Below, in pieces: positions 35,071 through 43,604 of a DNA stretch of 64,000 nt. Both the position numbers and the translations under genes were made by a program. Numbering within the stretch: the first letter of the stretch is position 1; every line of letters starts with the position of its first letter. The notes under the pieces are model-generated. The model searched no databases. It was not told where the DNA came from and was given only the letters and a program-made list of their open reading frames with translations. The stretch lies in NCBI RefSeq assembly GCF_034058155.1, contig NZ_CP139148.1:2108001-2172000 (forward strand), read 5' to 3'. This stretch comes from Flavobacterium sp. KACC 22761. GTDB lineage: Bacteria; Bacteroidota; Bacteroidia; Flavobacteriales; Flavobacteriaceae.

Positions 35071-35157
35071 ATAGCCAGTGGTTTCAACCACTGGAAGACA
35101 ACGAATAAACGCATCGCATAATCACAATACGGTCCCGCGGTTGAAACCGCGGGCTAT
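35071..35157. repeat. Palindromic repeat with two GC-rich hairpins
   Basis: CCAGTGGTTTCAACCACTGG and CCCGCGGTTGAAACCGCGGG, with outer ends ATAGCC / GGCTAT complementary over the whole 87 bp. It looks like a dispersed intergenic element. Confidence 0.7.
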
Positions 35158-35184
35158 ATTTGAAAAACAGAAGCTAAAAAAAAA

Positions 35185-35268
35185 CTTATAAACTTAGAAT
35201 CTTAGAGTCTCAGCATCTTAAAGAAACTTAGAACCTTAGCATCTTAGTCCCTCAGCACCTTACAAAAA
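35185..35268. repeat. 8-9-bp word repeat (CTTAGAAC type)
   Basis: About nine degenerate copies of CTTAGNAY (for example CTTAGAAC, CTTAGCAT, CTCAGCAC). The same class occurs at 34980-35005, 35708-35745 and 37527-37572. Confidence 0.65.
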
Positions 35269-35274
35269 AAACAT

Positions 35275-35305
35275 TTGCAAATCGAATTGCCATTTCATAC
35301 CTTTG
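35275..35305 (+). promoter_or_regulatory. metH promoter
   Basis: TTG (35275-35277), 20-bp spacer, TACCTTTG (35298-35305). TTTGCAAATC at the -33 side and TTTGCAC after -7 match the metK promoter. Confidence 0.8.
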
Positions 35306-35328
35306 CACTGTTCTTAAAATTATTGTTA

Positions 35329-35440
35329 GTTATCACGAAAGGCGGAGGGACAGACCCAATGAAACCTTAGCAACCCTTTACCATAAAGAAGGTGCTAAAT
35401 TCTACTTTTTACTAATTTTCAAGTATTAAAGATAGATAAC
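35329..35440 (+). promoter_or_regulatory. SAM-I (S-box) riboswitch upstream of metH
   Basis: Core words GGCGGAGGGACAGACCCAAT, GAAACCTTAGCAACC and GAAGGTGCTAAATTCTAC, with closing GATAAC. P1 pairs GTTATC (35329-35334) with GATAAC (35435-35440). P4 is weak and AT-rich. The coding start is more than 300 bp downstream, with a structured element in between. Confidence 0.92.
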
Positions 35441-35513
35441 ACAAATACATTACAAGTATTTCTCAAAACTTTTCCAGACAACATACAATATTTACTGAAA
35501 CAGATTCTGTATC

Positions 35514-35642
35514 AGGAGCGAATCATTGGCGCATTTTTGCAGTCAATAGTTCCCGCTGTACACAAATATCTTTTATTCTGAACCCCAGAATAAAAGGATA
35601 TTTGCTTCCATCGGGGCTAATGAGCCAGCAATAGTACACTTT
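35514..35642 (-). ncRNA. Structured flavobacterial intergenic element, copy A
   Basis: On the minus strand the core (35547-35619) reads TAGCCCCGATGGAAGC, a long AT hairpin (AAATATC..TTTTATTCTG arms, 35564-35603), then CAGCGGGAACTA; ends TAG..CCCG and CGGG..CTA pair. The same plan appears at 50975-51046. Such elements are frequent in Flavobacterium intergenic DNA as I remember them; I cannot say whether they match the Rfam Flavo-1 motif. It lies between the SAM-I aptamer and metH and may be part of the leader RNA. Confidence 0.6.
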
Positions 35643-35758
35643 TGGAATTAATGTGAAAAAATATCCGAAGTAAACCGATAGGTTTAAACTTCACAATTAT
35701 AATAAAAAAAACTTAGCATCTTAGAACCTTAGCGTCTTAGCAGCTAAAACAAAAAAAC

Positions 35759-36763
35759 ATGGCAATAACAATTCAAGAAGCAATAAAAAAAAATATCCTA
35801 ATCCTAGATGGAGCAATGGGAACAATGTTGCAACGCTATAATTTCTCAGAAGAAGATTTCAGAGGAGAGCGTTTCAAAGATTTCCCTCATCCGCTAAAAG
35901 GAAACAACGATTTACTATCTCTAACACAACCACAAGCAATCCGCGATGTACATGCCGCTTATTTTGAAGCAGGTGCTGACATTGTAGAAACTAACACTTT
36001 CTCTGGAACGACAATCGGTATGGCCGATTATCACATGGAAGATTTGGTTTACGAGTTAAACTACGAATCGGCAAAACTTGCACGCGAGGTTGCCGATGAG
36101 TTTACCGCAAAAAATCCTGAAAAACCACGTTTCGTAGCCGGTTCAATCGGACCGACAAACCGTACGGCAAGTATGTCACCAGATGTAAACGATCCGGGTT
36201 ACAGAGCTGTAACGTTCGATGATTTACGAATTGCATACAAAGAGCAAGTAGAAGCGTTAATGGACGGTGGCTGTGATTTACTTTTGGTAGAAACAATTTT
36301 CGATACATTAAATGCAAAAGCCGCACTTTTTGCAATTGAAGAAGTAAAAGAAGAGCGTAATCTCGATATTCCAATCATGGTTTCAGGAACGATTACAGAT
36401 GCTTCAGGAAGAACACTTTCAGGACAGACAGTCGAAGCTTTTTTGATTTCCGTTTCACATATTCCGTTATTAAGTGTAGGATTCAATTGCGCTCTTGGAG
36501 CCGATTTGTTGAAACCGTATTTGAAAACATTAGCACATAATACAAGCTTTAATGTTTCGGCACATCCAAACGCAGGATTACCAAACGCATTCGGACAATA
36601 CGATGAAACACCAGAGCAGACACAAGCATTCATTAAAGAATATTTAGACGATAATTTAATTAATATCATCGGTGGCTGTTGCGGAACAACTCCGGATCAT
36701 ATTCGATTAATGGCTGAGGTTGCCAAGGATTATAAGCCTAGAGTGGCGCCGGTATTGGTGTAG
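35759..36763 (+). CDS. metH: Methionine synthase MetH, homocysteine-binding module (split gene, part 1)
   Basis: 334 aa, equal to the N-terminal homocysteine S-methyltransferase domain of cobalamin-dependent methionine synthase. DGAMGTMLQ near residue 18, [16 protein letters not shown] near 127-142, and zinc ligands Cys244 (NCALG), Cys307 and Cys308 (GGCCGTT). The remaining domains are on the separate gene at 37578. Split MetH is common in Bacteroidota. It has its own promoter and SAM-I riboswitch far upstream; a CTTAG word repeat lies just before the ATG. Confidence 0.95.
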   Translation: MAITIQEAIKKNILILDGAMGTMLQRYNFSEEDFRGERFKDFPHPLKGNNDLLSLTQPQAIRDVHAAYFEAGADIVETNTFSGTTIGMADYHMEDLVYELNYESAKLAREVADEFTAKNPEKPRFVAGSIGPTNRTASMSPDVNDPGYRAVTFDDLRIAYKEQVEALMDGGCDLLLVETIFDTLNAKAALFAIEEVKEERNLDIPIMVSGTITDASGRTLSGQTVEAFLISVSHIPLLSVGFNCALGADLLKPYLKTLAHNTSFNVSAHPNAGLPNAFGQYDETPEQTQAFIKEYLDDNLINIIGGCCGTTPDHIRLMAEVAKDYKPRVAPVLV

Positions 36764-36786
36764 TCCAATTTTATGAAATATTAGAG

Positions 36787-37308
36787 ATGAAATTTAAATA
36801 TATAGTTTTAATAGTTTTTGTTTCAGTTTTTTTGAGTCGATGTGCATCTAGTGCATCTATTAAAGGTATGACTGTCAAAGATTATAAAGTTGAAAAACAG
36901 ATTGGAGATCAGCTTTACATAAAATCTGTTACAGGTGGAAAAAAGACAAACCCATTATGGGTATCTAATATTTCTAATAAAAATTTTGAAGAGGCATTAA
37001 AAAAGTCATTTACTGAATCTAATGCATTTACAAAAACAGAAGCTATTACAGATGGTGATTGGGTTCTTGAAGTAAATATAATTTCTGTAAGTAGGCCTAA
37101 GTGGTTTAATTTAACTGTAGAAACAACAATAGAATACAAGTTGTATAATAAAAATAATTTGGTTTTTAGTAAAAGTATTAATCAATCAGGGAATGCTACG
37201 ATGTCAGATGCCATTATTGGTTCTAAAAGGTTGCGACTAGCGAATGAAATTTCGGCAAAAAATAACATTAAAACAATGCTTCAATCATTAGACGAAATGG
37301 CTAGATAG
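36787..37308 (+). CDS. Hypothetical lipoprotein inserted between the two metH genes
   Basis: 173 aa. The N-terminal hydrophobic stretch KYIVLIVFVSVFLSRC ends in a cysteine with LSRC as a loose lipobox, so it is probably lipid-anchored to a membrane. The mature part alternates charged and beta-like segments (TDGDWVLEVNIISVSR, TVETTIEYKLYNKNNLVFSKS), resembling small Bacteroidota lipoproteins of unknown function. It lies 23 bp after metH part 1, in the same direction, and has no visible link to methionine synthesis. It may be a later insertion. Confidence 0.65.
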   Translation: MKFKYIVLIVFVSVFLSRCASSASIKGMTVKDYKVEKQIGDQLYIKSVTGGKKTNPLWVSNISNKNFEEALKKSFTESNAFTKTEAITDGDWVLEVNIISVSRPKWFNLTVETTIEYKLYNKNNLVFSKSINQSGNATMSDAIIGSKRLRLANEISAKNNIKTMLQSLDEMAR

Positions 37309-37384
37309 TATAACGAGATATGGATTTGCAAACCATACCAACAAAGTGAATAAAAGGTTTTGAATAACTTAACTTATATCACAA

Positions 37385-37483
37385 TGCCTGCGTGAGGGAT
37401 AGAAGTGAAAAGCCCACAGCCTGACGAAGGAAGAGCGAGGACTTGTAACGGATAGCCCGGTTCGCCGCGGCGAATCACGCCCA
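37385..37483 (+). ncRNA. Structured flavobacterial intergenic element, copy B
   Basis: Starts GCGTGAGGGATAGAAG and ends AACGGATAGCCCGG, hairpin TTCGCCGCGGCGAA (37461-37474), then TCACGCCC. Outer stem GCGTGA (37390-37395) / TCACGC (37475-37480). It is GC-rich compared with its surroundings. It shares GGATAG and AGCCCG words with the other elements but in a different order. It is not a cobalamin riboswitch, since the B12-box words are absent. It lies in the leader of metH part 2. Confidence 0.6.
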
Positions 37484-37526
37484 AAATATTAAAAGATTAC
37501 AGGTTTAAAGACCTAAAAAATATAGA

Positions 37527-37572
37527 ATAAAAAACTTAGAACCTCAGTATCTCAGGATCTTAGTAACTTAGA
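37527..37572. repeat. 8-bp word repeat (CTTAGAAC type) before metH part 2
   Basis: Degenerate CTTAGAAC, CTCAGTAT, CTCAGGAT, CTTAGTAA words ending 5 bp before the start codon. Confidence 0.6.
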
Positions 37573-37577
37573 AAAAA

Positions 37578-40253
37578 ATGACAGAAAAAAGAAGAGACCT
37601 TGTATTATCAGGATTAGAACCGTTGATTATTACGCCGGAAAGCGTTTTCGTGAATGTTGGTGAGCGTACAAACGTAACAGGTTCAAGAAAATTCTTGAGA
37701 TTAATCAAGGAAGAGAAATACGACGAGGCGCTTGATATTGCAAGACAGCAGGTAGAAGGTGGAGCACAGATCATCGATATTAATATGGATGAAGGAATGC
37801 TTGACGGTGTTACTGCGATGACTAAATTTTTGAATTTAATTGCTGCAGAACCAGACATTTCGAGAGTGCCGATTATGATCGACAGTTCGAAATGGGAAAT
37901 CATTGAAGCTGGTCTTAAAGTAGTACAAGGAAAAAGCGTTGTAAACTCGATTTCGTTAAAAGAAGGAGAAGAGGCATTTATTCATCACGCCAAATTAATT
38001 AAACGTTACGGAGCGGCGGCAATTGTTATGGCTTTCGACGAAGTAGGTCAGGCGGATAATTACGATCGTAGAGTAGAGATTTGTCAGCGTTCGTATGATA
38101 TTTTGGTGAACAAAGTAGGGTTTCCTCCGCAGGATATTATTTTCGATTTGAATATTTTCCCAGTTGCAACGGGAATGGAAGAACATAGATTGAATGCATT
38201 GGATTTCTTTAGAGGAACAAAATGGGTTCGTGATAACCTTCCACACGCACATATCAGTGGTGGTGTAAGTAACGTTTCATTCTCATTTAGAGGAAATGAT
38301 ACGGTTCGCGAAGCAATGCACTCGGTGTTTTTATATCACGCAATTAAAAATGGAATGACGATGGGAATCGTTAATCCAGAGATGTTGACGATTTACGATG
38401 ATATTCCGAAAGATTTATTAGAATACGTTGAAGACGTAATTTTAGATAGACGCGACGATGCTACTGAACGACTTTTAGATTTTGCCGATAGCGTAAAAGG
38501 CGAAGCAAAAAGCGATGAAAAAACGGTTCAGGAATGGCGTTTTGGAACGGTTCAGGAACGTATTACGCATTCATTGGTAAAAGGAATTGATGCTTTTATT
38601 GAAGAAGATGTTGAAGAAGCGCGTTTGGCATCAACAAAACCAATTGAAGTTATCGAGATCAACTTAATGGCCGGAATGAATGTCGTTGGAGATTTATTCG
38701 GAAGCGGAAAAATGTTCTTGCCACAGGTAGTAAAATCAGCTCGTGTAATGAAAAAAGCCGTGGCTTATTTATTGCCTTTTATCGAAGCAAGCAAACAAGC
38801 CGGAGACAAACAAGGAAACGGAAAAATCCTGATGGCAACCGTAAAAGGAGACGTTCATGATATTGGTAAAAACATCGTTTCGGTTGTTTTGGCATGTAAT
38901 AATTATGAGATTGTAGATTTAGGAGTAATGGTTCCTCCGGAGAAAATTATTTCGGCTGCAATTGAACATGAAGTGGATATCATTGGATTAAGTGGACTGA
39001 TCACACCTTCGCTTGACGAAATGGTGTATTTGGCCAAAGAACTAGACAAACAAGATATTAAAATTCCAATTATGATTGGTGGGGCAACAACTTCGCGTGC
39101 GCATACAGCCGTGAAAATTGCACCGCAGTACAGAGAAACGGTAATTCACGTAAACGATGCTTCGAGAGCCGTTACCGTTGCCGGAAACCTGTTAGATCAT
39201 AATAGAAAAATATACGCGGCAGATATTCGTGCAGAATACGACTCGTTTAGAGAAACATTTTTAAATCGTTCAAGAGATAAAAACTTCCTAACGATTGAAG
39301 ATGCCCGTAAAAACAAATTGCCATTAGATTGGAGCGAATACACTCCAGTTAAACCAAAAGTAATCGGCGCACAAACGATCGAAGTTGAATTGGATGTTTT
39401 GGTTCCGTATATCGACTGGACGCCATTTTTCCAGACTTGGGAATTGTACGGAAAATATCCGACAATTTTAACTGATGAGGTTGTGGGTAAAGAAGCAACT
39501 TCTGTTTTTAACGATGCTCAGGCAATGCTTAAAGTAATTTTAGAAGAGAAAAAACTGAAAGCAAAAGGTATTTACGGAATTTTCCCTGCAAATCAGGTGG
39601 ATGATGATGACATTGAATTACGTGATGAAAACGGAAAAGTTTTAGAGAAATTCTTAACGCTTCGTCAGCAGTCACAAAAAACAAAAGGCGCTCCAAACAT
39701 CGCTTTAGCTGATTTTATTCTGCCGAAAGACAGCGGCATAACCGATTATATGGGAGCTTTCTGTGTAACAACTGGTTTTGGTGTTGACGAATGGGCTGCG
39801 GAATACGAAAAGAATTTAGATGATTATAATTCTATTATGGTGAAAGCGCTTGCCGATCGTTTTGCTGAGGCTTTCGCCGAATATCTTCACGAGCGAGTGC
39901 GTAAAGATTTTTGGGGTTATGACAGCGAAGAATCGTTAACCAACGAAGAATTGATTAAAGAAAATTATAAAGGAATTCGTCCGGCGCCAGGTTATCCAGC
40001 TTGCCCAGATCACTTGGAAAAACCAACAATCTGGAAACTCTTAGATGTGGAGAAACAAATAGGAGTAAAGCTGACAGAAAGTATGGCGATGTGGCCGGCT
40101 TCATCGGTTTCAGGATATTATTTCGGAAACCCCAAAAGCCGCTATTTCGGACTCGGAAAAATAAAAGAAGATCAGGTTACAGATTACGCCAAACGCCGAA
40201 ATGTACCGCTTGATTACGCAATGAAATGGTTAAACCCTAATATAGCAGATTAA
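37578..40253 (+). CDS. metH: Methionine synthase MetH, folate-, B12- and SAM-activation modules (split gene, part 2)
   Basis: 891 aa. The methyltetrahydrofolate-binding domain comes first ([16 protein letters not shown] near 27-42, [13 protein letters not shown]). The cobalamin cap and Rossmann domain have the B12-ligating motif DVHDIGKN with His427. The C-terminal activation domain contains [13 protein letters not shown] near 805 and binds SAM for reactivation. With the product of 35759 it makes a complete MetH. The leader holds a structured element and a word repeat but no SAM-I aptamer of its own; expression probably continues from the metH promoter. Confidence 0.97.
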   Translation: MTEKRRDLVLSGLEPLIITPESVFVNVGERTNVTGSRKFLRLIKEEKYDEALDIARQQVEGGAQIIDINMDEGMLDGVTAMTKFLNLIAAEPDISRVPIMIDSSKWEIIEAGLKVVQGKSVVNSISLKEGEEAFIHHAKLIKRYGAAAIVMAFDEVGQADNYDRRVEICQRSYDILVNKVGFPPQDIIFDLNIFPVATGMEEHRLNALDFFRGTKWVRDNLPHAHISGGVSNVSFSFRGNDTVREAMHSVFLYHAIKNGMTMGIVNPEMLTIYDDIPKDLLEYVEDVILDRRDDATERLLDFADSVKGEAKSDEKTVQEWRFGTVQERITHSLVKGIDAFIEEDVEEARLASTKPIEVIEINLMAGMNVVGDLFGSGKMFLPQVVKSARVMKKAVAYLLPFIEASKQAGDKQGNGKILMATVKGDVHDIGKNIVSVVLACNNYEIVDLGVMVPPEKIISAAIEHEVDIIGLSGLITPSLDEMVYLAKELDKQDIKIPIMIGGATTSRAHTAVKIAPQYRETVIHVNDASRAVTVAGNLLDHNRKIYAADIRAEYDSFRETFLNRSRDKNFLTIEDARKNKLPLDWSEYTPVKPKVIGAQTIEVELDVLVPYIDWTPFFQTWELYGKYPTILTDEVVGKEATSVFNDAQAMLKVILEEKKLKAKGIYGIFPANQVDDDDIELRDENGKVLEKFLTLRQQSQKTKGAPNIALADFILPKDSGITDYMGAFCVTTGFGVDEWAAEYEKNLDDYNSIMVKALADRFAEAFAEYLHERVRKDFWGYDSEESLTNEELIKENYKGIRPAPGYPACPDHLEKPTIWKLLDVEKQIGVKLTESMAMWPASSVSGYYFGNPKSRYFGLGKIKEDQVTDYAKRRNVPLDYAMKWLNPNIAD

Positions 40254-40257
40254 ATAT

Positions 40258-40408
40258 AGTCGAAAGTCAAAAGTCGTAGAGTCTCAAAGAATGTGACTTT
40301 CGACTTTGGACTTTCAGACTTTAAACTAAAAGATTGATTTACGTTTTTTGATTTCAGATTTTTTACACTTAGCTCAACTCAAAATTCATAACTCATAACT
40401 CATAACTT
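40258..40408. repeat. Short-word repeats between metH and metF
   Basis: GTCGAAAGTCAAAAGTCG and its complement-like GACTTTCGACTTTGGACTTT form an imperfect hairpin that may end metH transcripts. ATAACTCATAACTCATAACT follows just before metF. Confidence 0.6.
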
Positions 40409-40412
40409 AGAA

Positions 40413-41369
40413 ATGAAAGTAACAGAACATATAAAAAACGCCAAAGGAAAAACATTATTCTCATTTGAAATTATTCCGCCTCAAAAAGGGAAAAGCATTC
40501 AGGAATTATACGATAATATTGATCCGTTGATGGAGTTTAATCCGCCGTTTATTGATGTAACCACTTCTCGTGAAGAGTATATTTACATTGACCGCGGTAA
40601 CGGACTTTTGGATAAAAAACTGACTCGTATGCGTCCGGGAACACTTGGAATTTGCGCTTCTATAAAACATAAATACAATGTTGACACGGTTCCGCATTTG
40701 CTTTGCGGTGGTTTTACCAAAGAAGAAACCGAATACATGCTGGTTGACTGTCATTATTTAGGAATCAATAATGTAATGGCGCTTCGAGGCGATGCAATGA
40801 AAGACGAACAGTCTTTTGTGCCAAAAGCAGGAGGAAATCATTACGCAATTGATTTGGTAAAACAAATCAACGATTTGAACTGCGGAAAATATCTTCATGA
40901 AGTAATGGATGCTGATAACAAAGCTGATTTCTGTATTGGAGTTGCAGGTTATCCAGAAAAACATTTAGAATCCCCTTCTTTACAATCTGATTTAAAAAGA
41001 TTAAAAGAAAAAGTTGATGCAGGTGCTGATTATGTAGTAACGCAAATGTTTTTCGATAATTCAAAATATTTTGCTTTCGTTGAAAAAGCAAGAGAAATGG
41101 GCATCACTATTCCGATTATTCCTGGAATTAAGCCAATTGCTGTTCAAAGACATTTACAGGTTTTACCACAGATTTTCAGAATCGATTTACCTGAAGATTT
41201 AATCGATGCTGTAGATAAATGCAAAAATAACGCTGAAATCAAACAAGTCGGAATCGAATGGGCGATTCAGCAGTCATTAGAATTAAAAGCCGCAGGAGTT
41301 CCGTTTTTACACTATTATTCAATGGGTAAATCTGAGAATATCCGCCAGATTGCAAGTCAGGTTTTTTAA
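40413..41369 (+). CDS. metF: Methylenetetrahydrofolate reductase
   Basis: 318 aa flavoprotein making the 5-methyl-THF used by MetH and MetE. FSFEIIPPQKGKSIQELYD at the N-terminus carries the catalytic Glu; the GRGD-like RGDAMKDEQ is near residue 129, and VTQMFFDNSKYF near 210-221. Length is slightly above the E. coli enzyme. It directly follows the split metH in the same orientation, completing the methyl-supply module. A terminator follows. Confidence 0.96.
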   Translation: MKVTEHIKNAKGKTLFSFEIIPPQKGKSIQELYDNIDPLMEFNPPFIDVTTSREEYIYIDRGNGLLDKKLTRMRPGTLGICASIKHKYNVDTVPHLLCGGFTKEETEYMLVDCHYLGINNVMALRGDAMKDEQSFVPKAGGNHYAIDLVKQINDLNCGKYLHEVMDADNKADFCIGVAGYPEKHLESPSLQSDLKRLKEKVDAGADYVVTQMFFDNSKYFAFVEKAREMGITIPIIPGIKPIAVQRHLQVLPQIFRIDLPEDLIDAVDKCKNNAEIKQVGIEWAIQQSLELKAAGVPFLHYYSMGKSENIRQIASQVF

Positions 41370-41381
41370 TATTTGCGTAAC

Positions 41382-41420
41382 GAACTTTGTCAAAGTATAA
41401 AACCTTGACAAAGTTCTTCC
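41382..41420 (+). terminator. Intrinsic terminator after metF
   Basis: GAACTTTGTCAA / TTGACAAAGTTC. Sequence and loop are nearly identical to the hairpin after hppA at 1853. Confidence 0.65.
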
Positions 41421-41466
41421 TGTTCAGTTTGTAAAATTGGAATTATGGAATTTTCTTATTTGGAAT

Positions 41467-41494
41467 TTGTTTTAAAGGATTTTACGTAATTTAG
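41467..41494 (+). promoter_or_regulatory. Possible promoter of the methyltransferase gene
   Basis: TTG (41467-41469), 17-bp spacer, TAATTTAG (41487-41494), one base off TAnnTTTG. Confidence 0.45.
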
Positions 41495-41514
41495 ATGTCT
41501 AAAATTTTCACACC

Positions 41515-42168
41515 ATGAAAAATGAAGAATTACGAGCGATTGCCTCTCAATTAAAACATCCATCGGGAGAAAAGGGAATCGAAATAGCAAATATGATGAA
41601 TGAAACAAACATCAATATGACGCATCATTCAATTCAAAATCTAAATATATTAAATGATGACGCAATTCTTGAGTTAGGTCATGGAAATGCAGGACACTTG
41701 GAATTTGTTTTTAAACAGGCTGAACACATAAAGTATTTTGGGCTTGAGATGTCGGAACTGATGTTTCAGGAAGCCAGCCAGATCAATGGAGAAAGTGTTT
41801 CGCAAAATCAAGCTTTTTTTACCACTTATGACGGAAAAGTTATTCCGTTTGGAGTTGCTTCTTTCGATAAAATATTCACGGTGAATACGATTTATTTTTG
41901 GCAGGAACCTGAAAAATTTCTGTTGGAAATTTATAGAGTATTAAAACCAAAGGGAAATTTCTGTCTGACATTTGGAGATGAAGATTTTATGAAAAAGCTT
42001 CCTTTCACTCAATTTGAATTTGAGCTTTACAGCACTGAAAAAGTAAAGAAACTAATTGAGAAAACAGCTTTTAAAATAGTTAATACCGAAATTCAGACCG
42101 AAAAAATAAAAAGCAAAACTGGAGAACTTATGGATAGAACTTTTACCACGTTTGTTCTGGAAAAATAA
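41515..42168 (+). CDS. Class I SAM-dependent methyltransferase
   Basis: 217 aa. Motif I appears as ILELGHGNAGHLEFV near residues 55-69, followed by an acidic YFGLEMSELM, and the late motif FLLEIYRVLKPKGNF near 140-154, typical of UbiE/type-11-like methyltransferases. No signal peptide. It is probably monocistronic between two terminators. The substrate is unknown; its nearness to metF may be coincidental. Confidence 0.85.
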   Translation: MKNEELRAIASQLKHPSGEKGIEIANMMNETNINMTHHSIQNLNILNDDAILELGHGNAGHLEFVFKQAEHIKYFGLEMSELMFQEASQINGESVSQNQAFFTTYDGKVIPFGVASFDKIFTVNTIYFWQEPEKFLLEIYRVLKPKGNFCLTFGDEDFMKKLPFTQFEFELYSTEKVKKLIEKTAFKIVNTEIQTEKIKSKTGELMDRTFTTFVLEK

Positions 42169-42174
42169 TAAAAG

Positions 42175-42206
42175 AAAGAGTATTAGTTTTAGTACTCTTT
42201 TTTTAT
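42175..42206 (+). terminator. Intrinsic terminator after the methyltransferase gene
   Basis: AAAGAGTA / TACTCTTT stem, 10-nt loop, T-tract. Confidence 0.75.
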
Positions 42207-42246
42207 TTAATTTTAATTCCAGTCTCTAATGCTTTTTTACAAATAC

Positions 42247-43470
42247 ATGGAAGTCAAAAAAATCAATTTTCTACAAAGTTATAGCAGTATTTTAATGCTT
42301 CTTGGCGGTATCATTATCGGCAGTATTTTTGGCTTAATTTTCAAAGAAAAAGTTGAGGTTATAAAACCTTTAGGCGATATTTTCCTGAATTTACTTTTTA
42401 CGGCGATTATTCCGTTAATATTTTTTACAATTGGTTCTTCCATTGCAAATTTGGAACAGAAAGAAAAGCTAGGAAAACTGTTTTTTATTATGATTGTGGT
42501 TTTTCTTTCCACAATTCTTATTTCGGCAATTGTCATGATTTTTGCCGTTTACCTTTTTCCAATTCATCAAAATATTGCTGTTGCGAAAGTTCCATTTGAA
42601 AATGTAGAATCAGGTTCTGTTGGCGATCAGATTGCAAAGTTGGTTACAACAAATGATTTCTTCGAATTATTGTCCAGAAAAAGCATGTTGGCATTGATTA
42701 TATTTTCGTTTTTAATTGGTTTTGCGACCTTGCAATCTGGAGAAAAAGGAAGTGCTTTTAAAAGCTTTTTAGATTCTGGAAACGAAGTCATGAAGCAATT
42801 GCTCAATATCATCATGAAATTTGCACCAATAGGTTTAGGAGCTTATTTTGCTTATCAGGTTGGTATTTTCGGGCCTCAATTATTTGGCGTTTATGCAAAA
42901 CCTATGGCGGTTTATTATGCTGCCTGTGTTTTCTATTTCTTTGCATTTTTCAGTTTGTATGCTATTGTTGCCGGCGGAAAAAGAGCGTTTAAAGTTTTTT
43001 GGAGTAATAATATCACGCCTTCTCTCACTGCAATAGGAACTTGCAGCAGCATTGCAACTATTCCCGCAAATTTGGAAGCAGCACAAAAAATGGGAATTCC
43101 GACGCATGTTCGAAATCTTGTAATTCCGCTTGGAGCGCCTTTGCATAAAGATGGTTCGAGTATGTCATCGATCTTGAAAATTACTTTTCTGTTTGCCATG
43201 TTTGGAAAAGACTTTACAGAGCCTTCAACGATTCTTTTGGCGCTAGGAATTACCGTAATTGTCTCGATTGTCGAAGGCGGAATTCCGAATGGTGGTTATA
43301 TTGGTGAAGTTTTGGCTATTACTGTTTATGGTTTTCCAATGGAACAAGCGCTTCCAGTTGCCATGATTTTAGGAACTTTGGTCGACCCAATTGCAACTTT
43401 GTTAAATGCAAATGGCGATGTAATTTCGTCAATGGTGGTCTCCAGATTTTCGGAAAAAACTAAATGGTAG
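42247..43470 (+). CDS. Dicarboxylate/amino acid:cation symporter (DAACS/glutamate transporter family)
   Basis: 407 aa from MEVKKINF (a possible earlier ATG at 42229 adds six residues). About eight membrane segments plus re-entrant loops. Family motifs: FFTIGSSI near 62, TCSSIATIPANLEAA near 267-281, GAPLHKDGSSM and EGGIPNGGYIGE. Glutamate transporters usually read NMDGT where GAPLHKDGSSM stands, so the substrate may differ. Inner-membrane importer driven by Na+ or H+. Confidence 0.93.
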   Translation: MEVKKINFLQSYSSILMLLGGIIIGSIFGLIFKEKVEVIKPLGDIFLNLLFTAIIPLIFFTIGSSIANLEQKEKLGKLFFIMIVVFLSTILISAIVMIFAVYLFPIHQNIAVAKVPFENVESGSVGDQIAKLVTTNDFFELLSRKSMLALIIFSFLIGFATLQSGEKGSAFKSFLDSGNEVMKQLLNIIMKFAPIGLGAYFAYQVGIFGPQLFGVYAKPMAVYYAACVFYFFAFFSLYAIVAGGKRAFKVFWSNNITPSLTAIGTCSSIATIPANLEAAQKMGIPTHVRNLVIPLGAPLHKDGSSMSSILKITFLFAMFGKDFTEPSTILLALGITVIVSIVEGGIPNGGYIGEVLAITVYGFPMEQALPVAMILGTLVDPIATLLNANGDVISSMVVSRFSEKTKW

Positions 43471-43604
43471 GGGAATTTCATTTGGTCACAAATTTTTGGT
43501 AGATAATAGGTACAAATACATCGATTGTTTTTTGGGATTAGTATAAAACTTTAAGCAGTTATAGTATTAAAAAGTAGTTTTACCGACATAAAAACATTTT
43601 AGTT

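Noticed and set aside
34980..35268. CRISPR array in the CTTAG repeat region
   Set aside because: Repeats are 8-9 bp, degenerate and contiguous, with no spacers and no cas genes.
36199..36669. 156-aa reverse-strand ORF inside metH part 1
   Set aside because: It is antisense to conserved homocysteine-methyltransferase motifs, with no independent support.
37385..37483. Cobalamin riboswitch before metH part 2
   Set aside because: The B12-box and GCCACTG-type core words are absent, and the fold matches intergenic element features instead.
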